A stretch of 64,000 bases of DNA from the NCBI GenBank assembly GCA_033032175.1, contig CM065334.1:3655705-3719704 (forward strand). The letters run 5' to 3'. Of this stretch, positions 1 through 10,832 are shown in pieces. Below the pieces are notes generated by a model. The model was not told where the DNA came from. It saw only the letters and a program-made list of their open reading frames with translations, and searched no databases. The stretch's first letter is position 1, and each line of letters opens with the position of its first letter. The DNA comes from Saturnia japonica. Taxonomy: Eukaryota > Arthropoda > Insecta > Lepidoptera > Saturniidae. The translations under genes were made by a program, and so were the position numbers.

Positions 1-459
1 AGTGAAATATCAGAAGAGACCCTAAATGAAAATACAAACGAGAAAAATGAAGGCGATATTTCAGATGCCGAAGAGGAAGAAATGCTTAAAAATAATGAAA
101 CAGAAGATATTACAGAACACGACACAGAAGTAAAAACAACCATTTATACTATAGAAGACTTATATGATAAAGAAACAGAAGTACCGTACAACAGTAATTC
201 TATCAAAGAAGATAAACAATACAATAAAGAGAGTTACGAAATAAACAAAAACACAGAAAGTGTGGAAAAAAGAGAAGAAAATGTGGTAAAAGCCGAAATG
301 CATGAGGTAACTACGGAAAAAGTCGAAAGTACAACAAAACTTCGAATACGGAAAGAAGGAAACAAAGTGTATACTTTTGAAAATTCACCGGATTATGATG
401 AATACCATGAAAATGTTGATAAAGTCAAGAATACTAAGCAACTTGATATATTGCTGTAA
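1..459 (+). CDS. Terminal exon of an acidic low-complexity protein, 5' end outside window
   Basis: The frame is open from the first base of the window to a TAA at 457-459, giving at least 152 codons. The protein is very rich in Glu, Lys, Asn, Asp and Thr, with no cysteines or hydrophobic segment, so most of it is probably disordered. Only the last third (residues like RIRKEGNKVYTFE and PDYDEYHENVDK) looks less repetitive and may be the conserved part. The first in-frame ATG is at 82, but the reading frame continues upstream without a stop, so I treat this as the 3' part of a longer exon or gene. I do not recognise the family. A repeat begins about 35 bases after the stop. Confidence 0.55.
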   Translation, partial: SEISEETLNENTNEKNEGDISDAEEEEMLKNNETEDITEHDTEVKTTIYTIEDLYDKETEVPYNSNSIKEDKQYNKESYEINKNTESVEKREENVVKAEMHEVTTEKVESTTKLRIRKEGNKVYTFENSPDYDEYHENVDKVKNTKQLDILL

Positions 460-492
460 ATATATTATATCTATATATGTAAATTTATTTAT

Positions 493-821
493 ACTAGCGA
501 TCGCCCTGAACTCGAAATTGTGCCAGCATTTTTTTTTTAATCATGGGCTATGCATATTCTGTTTGACATTTAAACAATAAATATTATATCACATGCTGTC
601 ACTTTCATTGAGTGACGATGTCAATATTTTGGGGGGTCTAAGGTCAATGGCACTTGTCGGGTTAGGATTAACAGTATTAATTTATTTTATTTAATATATT
701 AGTAACAAATATTATGGATATATTTTAGCTTTCTGCACTCCTCCATATAAACTTTAACCATGCCAAATCTCACAGGCATCCGTCCGCGCAATTTTCGTAA
801 CAAGGGGTACAAAGTTTTTGA
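493..821 (+). repeat. Interspersed repeat family A, copy 1
   Basis: This begins with CTAGCGATCGCCC and ends shortly after a GTACAAAGTTTTTG segment. Related copies are at 6018-6355, 9690-9982 (reverse), 30608-30961, 57843-58188 and 61857-62203. All share the core around TGTCAATATTTTGGGG and a CTTTAACCATGCCAAATCTC block. The CTAG terminus with a GC-rich end suggests a non-autonomous Helitron-like element, but this is inference. Confidence 0.7.
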
Positions 822-1369
822 AGACTTGAATAAAAATAATGAAATATGTTTACCAGCATTCATCAAAATTCAACAGTAAAGGTTGTATAAATAGGGGTTC
901 AATATTATTCGCTAAAAAGGTTTTGTTTAACTATTGTCTTATAATTATGCACACGTAACATGTCTTTTGACCTGAAATTTAGCACACATAAGTACCTACC
1001 CTGCAATAAAAATAATTAATCACGTATTTCCGTTTCATTTACAAAATTCATCACATATGGGTGTAAAATAAGGGTTGTGTGTGTATGAAAAAAACTTTTC
1101 ATAGATTTTATGATAGTTATTAAGCACAAGTGAAACACACATACTCTTCAATTATAAAATCCAGCTTTCTAAAATTCTTCAACTAAATGAAATTAAGGGA
1201 CGGAAGGAGATGAATACTTAACCAATTTTGATGAAATTTTGTACACAGGAGTATTTTTCACTTCACATTCTCAGTCAACAAAAATTCAAAACATTATATT
1301 TAAAGAGAAATTATACAATGATATGCAAAGAGATTACACTAGTTTTATAACAAAGCCTCTTTGCTTCAA
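822..1369. other. AT-rich intergenic stretch, nothing recognised
   Basis: No open frame with coding character and no repeat that I could match elsewhere in the window. It probably includes the degraded upstream part of the LINE fragment that follows. Confidence 0.4.
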
Positions 1370-1900
1370 CAGAAACTCATGCGTTTGAAAAACTTTCTTC
1401 CTGTTGGTACAAAGATTTCCATATTAAATATTCTTCTTTTCCCTCTTCTGGATTATGCAGACGTTTGCTTACTTGGACCTCTAAGAAAATCTCTTAAATA
1501 AACTTGATCGTCTACTTAATGACTGTATCCGTTTCATCTTCCGTCTTCGGAAGTTTGATCGTGTATCTGAATACCGAGCCTGGTTGAAATGGCTACCTAT
1601 TCGGCAATGTAGGGATTTAAAATACTTTGTCTTCTTTTCTCCGTACCTAATAATCCCAAATCGCCTGAATAGTTTAAAAACACAATTTCAATCACAATAG
1701 ACAGCTAAGATCCTCAGTATACCAAGTCATTATAGATATATACAAAGCGTTGTCACTCCAACATTCGCCAACATTGGATCCAAGAACCAGTCTGACCCGC
1801 CGCATTATATGTTTCACAATAAAAATTTATTACCTAGGATGGATCGCCTCAAACCGGCGTCCAAACAATGAGTCTACCTACATGCTTAAATTTTGTATCT
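1370..1900 (+). pseudogene. LINE fragment, region after the reverse transcriptase
   Basis: Broken plus-strand frames read LLFPLLDYADVCLLGPL, LDRLLNDCIRFIFRLRKFD, and EYRAWLKWLPIRQCRDLKYF. This is the layout of the region after the reverse transcriptase in CR1/jockey-type non-LTR elements (family knowledge). Stops and frame changes show it is dead. A separate AT-rich tract follows to about 2460, in which I see only a short GC-rich patch near 2290-2400. Confidence 0.6.
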
Positions 1901-2463
1901 TTAAATAATATCCCTTATACAAGTAGACTTTAGAGGCCAAAATTTTTCGAATAAACCTATTATTGTTCTTGAGTTATTAGGGTCTGAAACGTAGCATTTT
2001 TCTCATTCACTGACACTCTTACTCATCGAAAACCTAGATCACTCACTCAGTGACTCGGTGCTAAGTTCCATTGCAAATCCGTTAATTATAGGAATGTACG
2101 TTCCTCAATTTATTTAAAAAGCAATTTGTTACTTTTTTTTGCTATGAGATTTCTAACATGGCAAGTGTAAATTGTCAATAAATATTTACGTCAATTTCTA
2201 ATTAAAGGAGTCTAAATTTTTAGTTGTAATTGATTGTATATTAAATATCGGTGATGCTCGGTTAGGTTCGAACAAGACAAGTACTAGCCCGGCCGCGGGA
2301 CGGGTGGGGGGCGGCTTGCGCCACCACGGACTCATGATCGCTATTCGCTTGTTCTAATACGCTACCGGCTCCTCTGAGAGACCTAATCGGACGAGCACGA
2401 TCACCTTATCAAGACCTATCAGGACCAGGAGAATTTGGCATTATGGCATAAAACCCAAACTAT

Positions 2464-3327
2464 CTATACTAATATAACAAAGCGGTAAAGTTTTTTTGTT
2501 TGTTTAAAAACACGCTAATCTCTGAAACTACCAGTCGGATTCGAAAAAAGGGCATCCCGAAAAACCGGAGTGCCTCCCGAATGACACCATGCGGCAGACT
2601 GTTGAAGGCGTTGGCGATGTCAATGGACACCGCCAACAGCCTACCTCCTTCCCGGGTCGCCTCCGCGGACAACGCTTTCAGGGTGGAGACCGCCGCGCCG
2701 TCGCGCCGTAAGGGCCCTACGGAAACGTTCCGCGGTCGCGTCGATATCCTCCTCTACCGAGAAAACTAGCGAACCGCCCCAACTTTTTTACACGTGTGCA
2801 ATTTACAAAATGGTGTATTTTATGTTTTAAAAAGCATGTTTTTTTAATAACACAATAATTTTCTAGATTGGTAAATTGAGTTTTAATTATAACCATTAAG
2901 TAAATTATTGGTTTGATGCACGTTGAGATTGGCTGTAATTAGTTGTTCATTAATATTATTACTTTATGACTGTTGTCAATTCAAATAAATAAATAAATAT
3001 ACCTATCTCTTATACATAAGCCACTTAAGGTATTTCGTGACAAAGATTTGTTAAAAATTAAATAGTGATTTATAAGCATTATTTTTAGACATGGCATACT
3101 AATTCTTACAAACAAAAGTTACTTCATCATAAAGACAATTTTATGAAGTTAAATTTTGCTGTTTAGAATATGCTATTTAGACACATTATAGATAATGAAT
3201 AATTATAATAATTTGTACTTGCGGGAAGAACAATTTATGATAGACGACATGGGTGCGTTTGCGTTGCGGTGTTTGTCGGATAAAATTAACACGGGTGAAA
3301 CCGTGGGGCACAGCTATTATCACCTAA
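2464..3327 (+). repeat. Helitron-like repeat family C, copy 1, interrupted by a LINE piece
   Basis: The left end (ACTAATATAACAAAGCGG, then a GTTTGTTT tract and CTAATCTCTGAAACTACC) and the right end (GATAAAATTAACACGGGTG then GGGGCACAGCTA) are found together in other copies, such as 32690-33256 and 38608-39300 in reverse. Here the left end is joined directly to an R1-like fragment (2558-2769), so this copy is composite. It is non-coding. Confidence 0.6.
2558..2769 (-). pseudogene. R1/jockey-type LINE reverse transcriptase fragment
   Basis: The minus strand encodes VSIDIANAFNSLPHGVIREA, the motif A region of a non-LTR reverse transcriptase with its catalytic Asp, preceded by a Gly- and Arg-rich stretch. 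GC content is clearly above that of the flanks. The frame runs straight into the end of a family C repeat, so only about 70 residues of the enzyme remain. It has no function as it stands. Confidence 0.65.
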
Positions 3328-3964
3328 AATGCCCCAAAAATTACATTTTATAGGGTCAAATAACAAAAGTTTCTGAATTTCAGTAAAAAACCATCACATG
3401 ACTCTTAATTATCCCGCCAAAAATTTCTTTATTATCTTGATGACAGTTCTAATTTGATAGTTGTAGTGTTGTAACTAAAAATATAATGATATCGATTTGA
3501 ATGAATATCGGTATGAAATAAGTAGTGACAATTCATCAGATTTTGATTAAAATAAATAAATAAAGATTACCTGTCGTTATAATTATTTCGTTTCATTGTC
3601 GAGTACCTACCTATACCTACTTATTTTACAACAGTTTCAGAAATTTTGAAGAAGTTGGTATTATAAATCAAGAATTAATACGTGTAACATCTTGTAATGA
3701 AATATAATATTAGTTAATAAATTTGTAGAAAGTATCCGGCAGTAGTTTAGTTTCTTACATTTTGTAAAAAAATATGGGCTCTGTTATCGCCTACCTCTAC
3801 TCAGTAGATAAATAACAATTCTCTGTAGTATTGAATCATCGCTATCGAGGACTATTCTTGTCATAGAGTAGAGTAATACATAGGTTTTTACCATAAAAAA
3901 TGTCATATTGAGTCAACTTTAAAAGACAGCCAAATGCTATCACGGACTTTTTTAAAACTTTTTA
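3328..3964. other. AT-rich spacer, no gene
   Basis: I see no coding frame. A short piece near 3354-3430 (GGGTCAAA and CCCGCCAAAAA words) resembles the start of repeat family E in reverse. Confidence 0.35.
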
Positions 3965-4262
3965 AGAGAAACAATTCCGTCACACATGATTGTTGAGTAA
4001 CTTTAAGCATTTACGCAGCGCACGCAATGGAAGTTCTCCAAAGCAATAATCCTTTCCCGTTTTTGCAATTTTTTTCATTTATTCTTCGATTCTATTGGTC
4101 GCAGCGTGATGTTATATAACGTATAGGCCTTCTTCGATCAATGGGATATCCAACAAAAAATATTTTTTTCCATTCGAAGAAGTAGTTCCTGAGATTAGAG
4201 CGTTCAACCAAACAAACAAACAAAGAAACTCTTCAGCTTAATAGTAGTAGTATTGATCCATT
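3965..4262 (-). repeat. Helitron-like repeat family D, copy 1
   Basis: Read on the minus strand it starts with the AAGCTGAAGAG..GTTTGTTTGTTTG motif and CTAATCTCAGGAACTAC, followed by a block with TTATATAACATCACGCT. The same order occurs at 29487-29737 and 53446 onward. I know this as a very common lepidopteran repeat type; no coding capacity. Confidence 0.65.
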
Positions 4263-4284
4263 AACTTCGGTTTTAGACCCTATA

Positions 4285-4500
4285 TTATATAATACTGGTA
4301 GCGTTTTGTGTGCTATAGTTTGTGCATGTGAAATGGATTATTAATATAAATTGGAAGCACACATTTTGATGCGGCACAAAAACTCCCTAGAAAGTTCTAA
4401 CAAGGGAGCCACCGTTTTGTTTACCACTATATTCACTTGATAATGGCAGTAATGGTTTTCAATAAAGAGGACTAGTTGGCAAGTTAGTAAGAAGAAGGGT
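4285..4500 (+). repeat. Interspersed repeat family E, copy 1
   Basis: It shares TGTGCATGTG.AAATGGATTA, AGAAAGTTCTAACAAGGGAG and AATAAAGAGGAC..GTTG..AAGTTAG with copies at 16310-16575 (reverse), 33715-34085 and 52420-52750. The end is an AAGAAG-rich tail. Class unknown. Confidence 0.65.
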
Positions 4501-4672
4501 GATTGAATACTTACTGTCACAAAAAAAAATTACATTAGATCATTAAAAAAAAATTGACAGTGAAATAAATCGATTTTTTTTTCACATCCCTAGGTGATAG
4601 TAACGAGTTTATTGTTCTGTGACAATAGGGATTCTTGTCTTCTCAACTGTGCTTTTCACTTTGGCTGCCAAA

Positions 4673-4809
4673 ATGACTGAAGATACTACAAGCGAAGGGC
4701 CAATATTATTTGTTGATATTGGTAATGGAAATGACCAGAACCATCTATTAGAGGTAGCAGCTGAGTCGGATATAAACCAGGAGCAAACTGGAAAACAAGA
4801 AAATGAGAA
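4673..4809 (+). CDS. Zinc-finger gene, exon with start codon
   Basis: ATG at 4673 in context CCAAAATGA; an in-frame TGA TAG pair at 4595-4600 rules out an earlier start. A pyrimidine tract ending CCCTAG at 4593 suggests that this exon begins in the 5' UTR after an upstream non-coding exon. The exon encodes the acidic, Asn/Gln-rich N-terminus and ends at AA before GTAAGC (phase 2). Confidence 0.75.
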
Positions 4810-7800
4810 GTAAGCACATAATATTTTTATATAGTGAGCAATCCTTGTATAAATATATGTAATTGGTTTCTCGGAAACGGCTCTAACGATTTCAATGAAA
4901 CTTTGGATCTAGATAATGTTTTACATTCTAAGTTTACCTAGATGGGAGAATTTTCTGCATAAGACTCCGAGCGTAGCTCGGTCGCTTAGATATTTACAAT
5001 AATATCAGCATGCATTGCTGGCTAAAAGCCTATTCGGTATGGTATCTTCATTTGGTGTTTAGTGTATTTTTTTGGTAAGAGAGCTTAGGTTCTCAATGTA
5101 CTATTTGATGGTAATTATATATTTTAATCCTATTAAATTTTAACAAATACAGAGTGAGCACATCTGACGCGTACTTTGAAGTACAGGCTAGGAGAATACG
5201 CTGCAATATCTGCCATCGCTACTCAGCGGAGAATGAGGAGAAGATGCTCCGTCACATCCGGAAGGTCCACCGAGGAGAGAACCCATTCCAGTGTTGTATG
5301 TGCGACTATTCTACATACAATAAGAGCTTATTTGAGGACCATGTACGGATGCACCAGGGTGAGTTAGTTAGTTATTGTGGGCTCCATCTGTCAGCGCTTA
5401 AACTCTTTCTAGGTCCTTTATGCATAGATATTCAGAAGCACAGAAGCCTCCTGGGGCATTCACAGGCTTTCAAAACAACCTTGGGTTTTTGAGGATTTCT
5501 GCTCATCAGGGTTACAACTCCAGCGCATTCCAGTGTAGCAGTTTCTTCTCCCTCCATGTATGCTTTCCACATGGGGCTGTCAGTGACACCTAGAACATAA
5601 AGGTGTTTGTTAAGTCAACAATGGCCAGTTATAGTTTCTACTGAAATATGTAAATCACTTTGATAAGAATTAAGTAGTTGCCACAATATTCATGGTTTTT
5701 AGATGGGCACTGTTATCCTCGACTGTCCGGTCACTGGTCATTGTCCATTGATCTTTATGTAATCTTATTGTTCTTCCATGAAGCCACAAGTGAATTTGAC
5801 TGGATGGTAGAAGCAGTATGGGTAGAGGACCTACTTGCAGACCTCTCTTTGCCAGATAAAAAGTCAGATTTAAAGGTGGATCCACCTTTTTGTGGTGTGG
5901 TGTGTCATGATGTGTTATGGAGTCTTTACTGCACTGGCAGATAGCTGATATTTTTTTGGATTAACTTGGGCTAATTTTATATTAGAAAAAGAATTAAGAT
6001 TCTGGGCAATTACAACAACTAGTGGTTGCCCAATGATAGAAATTTGAACAGCAAATTTTTAATAATAGACTATTTTCTGTTTGACATTTGCAGTATGAAC
6101 TGAAACAATGAATATTGTATCACTTGCTGTCACTTTTCATTGAGTGACAATGTCAATATTTTGGAGGGTCTAAGTTCAATGGCACTGGTCAGTTTAGATT
6201 CACAGTATTCATTTATTTTATTTATTATATTAGTAACAGATATTATAGATAAATTTTAGCTTTCTGCACTCCTTCTCCATATGAACTTTAACCATGCCAA
6301 ATCTCACAGTCTTTGTCAGAAAGTTTTTGCTTCACATAATTAATACTGATGATGTTAAGAATTTTTGTCTTTAAAATAATCATGTGAAAACAAAATCATC
6401 ACCATACTGACGGCATTCTGTAGTCCACATAAGCGGAACCGCAGTCACAACAAGTACCAACATAAATTCTGATTGCACCTTTAAATTCTAAATTTAATTT
6501 TACAGCAATTAATGCTGGTGAAATAATAAGAACTTATAAATAATTAAACCTAAATCTGTTCAAATGTATTTTGAAGCCAAGAATTATTTGAAATACTAAC
6601 TACAAAATACCTCGAGAGTCAGGTATTTGAAATACCAATTACAAATTACATTTTTAAGAAGTAATTGAATAACAAAATATGAATTTGTACACACTTTGGT
6701 GTGTGTGTGAAACTTCTCTCGACCTGCTAATTTCTTATTTAACAGACTGCTGCCAGAAAATAAGTGTAAATGGGGCAACCCCTTCGGGATCATTGTTTAG
6801 AATCGGCGTCCCTTGGGGCTCGATTTTGGGACCATTTTGTTTCTCGTTTATATAAACGTTCTACTGCTAATGGTTGAAAATGGTGCTGTCATGGTTCATT
6901 TTGCAGACGATACTTCACTTATATTCAAAGTGAAAATAATAGATTCGGAACTTAGGCAATTAAACAACACCTTAGTTAAAATCTCTGAATGGTTTGCTTT
7001 AAATAATTGACTGCTAAATACAAACAAAACCAAATGTATGAGATTTGCCTTGCCCAATGTTCGGCGTGTTGATAATAGTTTCAAGATAGAAGGGAATTTA
7101 GTAGGCTTAGTTGATAGTAGGTACTGTCTTCTTGGGTATTATGCTTGTTTCAAAAATACAATGGATTCCGCACACTAAAACTTTGGCTAGAAAATTAGGC
7201 TCCGCTGCTTTCGCAGTAAGTAAGATCCACAGCTAGGGTAGTCTATTTTGCTTACTTTCATAGTATAATGTCTTACAGTATTTTGCTGTGGGATTCAGCA
7301 GCTGAGGGAGATACTATATTTATATTACAAAAGCAGGCAATTCATGCAATCCACAACCTGAGACCCTGTGAATCACTAAAGAAAAAAATTTCAGGAATTC
7401 AATGTCTCAACTTTTTTCTCCCAATACATCCTTGATAACTTAATGTATATTCCTAAAAACTAGATTTTGTCAAAGATTAGCAATACATAAATTCTAAAAA
7501 TAGAGATAAATTAGTCCTACCGTGTTTTGTTCAATAAAAGTTTTTAGATAACAGTGTATGGTTTTATAATAAGATCCTGAAGCACATTACTGATTTCCCG
7601 GAGAAGAAATTCAAGGACCAGTCAAGAAGGTTTTATTGTCAAAAGGTTATTATAGGGTGGATCACTATGTGAATGATAGTGATGTCTGGAATTGACTTCA
7701 TTTCTGTGTATCTACTAAATTATTATTATTATATTATATTAACACTTTGTACAGTTGAAAGAAAAAAATAAACCCGATTGAGTTTCTTGCTGGTTCTTCT

Positions 7801-8480
7801 TGATGACTAAGATATTTTCCGAATCAGCAGTAGTGTTTTGACGTTCATAAGTGCTTTCTTGTTCCCTAAATTGAATAAAGAATTTTTTGATTATGATTTT
7901 GAAGATCATAATCAGAGTAATGATGTTTTTCCTTCCAGGTATAAAACCCTTCAAATGTTCCCACTGTCCATACAGGAGCGTATCTAAGAAGAACACGAAG
8001 AAACACGAGCTGATCCACCGAGAAAACAACCCACTCCGCTGTCAGGACTGTGCTTTCATCGCCAGGAATAACCGCGTCCTGAACTGCCACCGTCAGAAAA
8101 ACCACCCTGCAGTGGACGACGCAAAAATTGGGGTCAAATGTAAGAAGTGCGAAACAGAGTTCCCTGATGAAATTGCTTACGCTAATCATTTGAAGAATAG
8201 GAGAAAGTGTTCTGAATGTGAGAAAAGCTTCTGCAGTCAACTCTTGAACAGGCATATGAACAAAGCCCACGGACGTCCAGTGACAGTTAAAAAAGTCAAA
8301 AAAGTAAATCTATGTCTGAAATGTAAAATTTGTAAATGGTCAACAAACAGTAAATTCAGATTTCTACTCCATCTAATACACCATCCGGATCAGGATGTGA
8401 GCGGTTTGGATTTAGATCTGAGTGTACTGAGAAAGTACGGTATAATACCGCAAAGCCGCGAAGGGGTCGAGCAGAGATAA
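4673..8480 (+). CDS. C2H2 zinc-finger protein gene (three coding exons)
   Basis: Joining 4673-4809, 5153-5358 and 7939-8480 gives 885 nt, 294 codons plus stop, with both junctions in phase and with GT..AG introns (donors GTAAGC and GTGAGT, acceptors after ACAG and CCAG). The product has an acidic N-terminus of about 55 residues and then about seven Cys2His2-type fingers. The clearest are CNICHRY..HIRKVH, CCMCDYS..HVRMH, CSHCPYRS..HELIH, CQDCAF..HRQKNH, CSECEKSF..HMNKAH and CKICKWS..HLIHH. Finger 5 (CKKCETEF) has an unusual second half ending in Cys. The HQGIKPFKC linker created at the second junction is close to the standard inter-finger linker, which supports the splice. A nuclear DNA-binding role is inferred. 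The last finger and the tail are copied into the tandem array just downstream. The second intron carries LINE and family A repeats. Confidence 0.85.
5153..5358 (+). CDS. Zinc-finger gene, middle exon (fingers 1 and 2)
   Basis: It starts after ACAG at 5152, completes a Lys codon from the first exon and encodes fingers CNICHRYS..H....H and CCMCDYS..H...H. It ends CACCAGG before GTGAGT (phase 1). Reading on past the donor gives about 44 residues with no finger pattern, which supports splicing here. Confidence 0.8.
5660..5950. other. Intron segment with an open frame, probably not a gene
   Basis: Overlapping open frames occur on both strands within the second intron of the zinc-finger gene. No splice context, domain or coding character is evident. 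It may be an unrecognised repeat. Confidence 0.3.
6018..6355 (+). repeat. Interspersed repeat family A, copy 2
   Basis: Intronic copy running from CTAGTGGTTGCCCAATGATA to TTGCTTCACATAATTAATAC, same order of blocks as the other family A copies. Confidence 0.7.
6730..7800 (+). pseudogene. CR1/jockey-type LINE fragment in zinc-finger intron
   Basis: Plus-strand frames show the reverse transcriptase landmarks GVPWGSILGPF (6808 on), MVHFADDTSLIFKV (about 6888-6930, the catalytic FADD box) and NTFKISEWF-like residues. Near 7545-7690 comes the typical C-terminal end (VWFYNKILKHITDFPEKKF). Stops and frame changes are frequent. The 3' part is shared with 20185-20545, 42180-42760 (reverse) and 51310-51800. 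Confidence 0.75.
7939..8480 (+). CDS. Zinc-finger gene, terminal exon (fingers 3 to 7)
   Basis: It starts after CCTTCCAG at 7938, where G plus GT restores a Gly codon inside the inter-finger linker, and ends at TAA 8478-8480. The final 20 codons (LRKYGIIPQS then REGVEQR) differ from the downstream copies because of an apparent one-base deletion near 8453. The alternative frame after that point stays open for a further 30 or so codons. Confidence 0.8.
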
Positions 8481-9252
8481 TTAAACTTCACAAGGTATTT
8501 GAGATTAGCTACTGGATATGGTTTAAAAAAGTCTATCTATGTCTGAAAGATTTCTACTCCAACTAATACACTATACAGATTAGGATGCGAATGGGTTGGA
8601 TTTGGATCTGAGTGTACTGACGAAGTATGGTAATTACCCCAATGTCATGAACGGGTTGAGCAGAGTTGTTGAAACTTTACAAGATATTTGAGCATAGTGA
8701 AAATAAACAAATTAAGAAGTCAATCTATATCTGAAAGATTTCTACTTCAAATAATACACTATCCGGATCAGGATGTGAGTGGGTTGAACTTAGATCCGTG
8801 TGTACTGAGGAAGTACGGTATATTACCCCAAAGTCATAGAAGGGGTCGAGCTGAGTTGTTGAAACTTTACAAGGTATTTGAGCGTAGTGACCATAAAGCA
8901 AGTTAAGAAGTCAATCTCTATCTGAAAGACTTCTATTTCAACTAATACACTATCCGGATCAGGATGTGAGTGGGTTGAACTTAGATCCGTGTGTACTGAG
9001 GAAGTACAGTATTTTACCCCAAAGTCATAGAAGGGGTCGAGCAGAGTTGTTGAAACTTTACAAGATATTTGAGCATAGTGAAAATAAACAAATTAAGAAA
9101 TCAATCTTTATCTGAAAGATTTCTACTTCAACTAATACACTATCCGGATCAGGATGTGAGTGGGTTGAACTTAGATCCGAGTGTACTGAGGAAGTACAGG
9201 TATATTACCCCTAAGTCATAGAAGGGGTCGAGCAGAGTTGTTGAAACTTCAA
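8290..9252 (+). repeat. Tandem array of about five units derived from the zinc-finger terminal exon
   Basis: The anchor word CAGGATGTGA (or a one- or two-base variant) recurs at 8391, 8581, 8769, 8960 and 9150, a period of 188-191 bp. The first unit is the real exon end. Units 2-5 lack about 38 bases that encode the Cys pair of finger 7, so they cannot encode a complete finger. Unit 3 keeps an open frame (8688-8906) reading LDPCVLRKYGILPQSHRRGR. Because the period is not a multiple of three the array cannot extend the protein in one frame. Units 3-5 are more alike than units 1-2, suggesting later amplification within the array. Confidence 0.9.
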
Positions 9253-9689
9253 AATGCATTGTAGTTCAGGCAGACTGCACACCTGTTAGCTACTACATTA
9301 AAAAAATGGACATTTTGACATTCAGTCATTGGCCATTGGACTTGTTGTAAGCACGCAAATATTCAAGTTTTACGAAAGGTTGTTTAATGTTATCTTACTT
9401 TTATGCATAAATACATTTATTTTATGTAAGATAAAAGAAATGCAATATAATTATTATAAAAAAATAATATTGTAATTTTTTTTATTTGCCAATAATTTTT
9501 AAGAATATGTAGCGACATCTATCTCGCCACATAAAAACTAACTGACGTATCCTACATCTAAAGTTATCGCAGCAATTGAACATATATACAAGAACCCGAC
9601 TAACAACCGTTGGGCGGTAGCCCGCCAGACATATAGTACCCGTCTGGTCGGAGGATCCTCACTTTTCAATGGTGGATGAGGAACAAACA
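9253..9689. other. AT-rich spacer after the array
   Basis: No coding frame. Poly-A/T runs near 9460-9490, then a less AT-rich piece around 9540-9690 that I cannot assign. Confidence 0.35.
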
Positions 9690-9982
9690 TTGCACGGAAG
9701 ACTGAGATTTGGTATGGTTAAAATTTATATGGAGGAGGAGTGCAGAAAGCTAAAATTGTATCTATAATATCTGTTAATAATATATTAAATGAAATAAATT
9801 AATACTGCAAATCCTAACCCGACCAGTGCCATTGAACTTAGACTCCCCAAAATATTGACATTGTCACTCGATGAAAAGTGTTGTAGGTATAATAACACTG
9901 GTTGTTTATGAATACTGTAAATGTCAAACAGAAAATAGTCTATGAACAAAAAGTCGCTGGTAGAATTTCGACCTTAGGACGA
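9690..9982 (-). repeat. Interspersed repeat family A, copy 3 (reverse)
   Basis: Reverse-complement copy: GGTATGGTTAAAATTTATAT, then the GAGTGCAGAAAGCTAAAAT block, ending near AGTCGCTGGTAGAATTTCG. Confidence 0.7.
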
Positions 9983-10454
9983 TCTTCATTTGTTCGCGCC
10001 ACTTAATTGACCCTTCTTTTCAATGTCTACCAATCAGCTTCAACGGCTACCTGTCGGCCCTTTCCGTGGCTGATTAGGAAGCTGTTTGTAACTACGAACA
10101 GTCTACGTTCGCCCGCACGCGTGTTGACATCGTGAAATATTAACAAGTGCACATGCGCCCAACCGGCGCGGCGCATGAAAGTCGTCGTGTATTATTTACC
10201 CGCTATACCGCAATACAGTCCACTAAAACCTATCAAGGAACAAGCTGTTGAACCTGAAGACCATCAAGGCGGTGGCGTAGCGTATTCCCTATCTGTACCG
10301 ATCAAGGAGCTTATAGGTCAGTCGTTATCTTTATCAGCGACCATCCCGCCTTTGTTGATGCGCTCGTTTATATAGCTAATTCGCCGCGCTAACACCAGTT
10401 TTCATAAATCTGTAATTCTGTTTGAACACTAAATTTTTTTTCATAATAATAATA
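9983..10454. other. Intergenic stretch, nothing recognised
   Basis: A GC-richer section (about 10020-10390) with a chance open frame at 10175-10375; no domain, splice or promoter signal that I can support. Confidence 0.35.
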
Positions 10455-10614
10455 ATTGTAGGTCTTACAAATTACCTACAAAAATGTCGGCAAGAGCATA
10501 TTATGTCTATCTTCTAAAAATCACCCACAATAATTTTTTTGTCTATAAAATAACCGGGAGCGCGTTTTCCCGATCGACGGCATTCAGTAGTTCACGCGAG
10601 CGCAGCCGCGGGCA
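10455..10614 (+). repeat. Helitron-like repeat family B, partial copy 1
   Basis: Only the right part is present: CTACAAAAATGTCGGCAAGA, CACCCACAATAA, a CGGGAGCG block, CGATCGACGGCATTC and an end with GCAGCCGCGGGCA. Full copies are at 22130-22637 and 26742-27252. Confidence 0.7.
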
Positions 10615-10659
10615 AAATAAATATAAGTAAGAATAAAAATAAATGTACGGGGAGCACCA

Positions 10660-10832
10660 CTAGTTTATTAGTTCTAGATATACATAGGTAATTATTTTCA
10701 AATGTAGTTTAGCCATATCCTGGGATCCTTTGATGAGGTTCCATAATATGCGAGTAGCGGTATTTCCCCGCCAACCAACCATAATGTCCCATCGCCGATG
10801 CAGTTTCCGCGAATCGTGAAAACTGAATGTAC
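10660..10832 (-). CDS. Kazal-like gene exon 3: C-terminal tail
   Basis: The acceptor is TATTATTTTCAG. The first GT plus the base carried over makes a Gly codon, and the frame then reads TFSFHDSRKLHRRWDIMVGW and continues to TAG at 10662-10660. No domain is recognised. The phase match and good acceptor support it, but it could be a chance open frame. Confidence 0.45.

Noticed and set aside
2500..2769. Plus-strand open frame with Arg/Ser-rich product
   Set aside because: It is the antisense of the R1-like reverse transcriptase fragment.
8688..8906. 72-codon open frame as a separate small gene
   Set aside because: It is unit 3 of the exon-derived tandem array, without its own start context.
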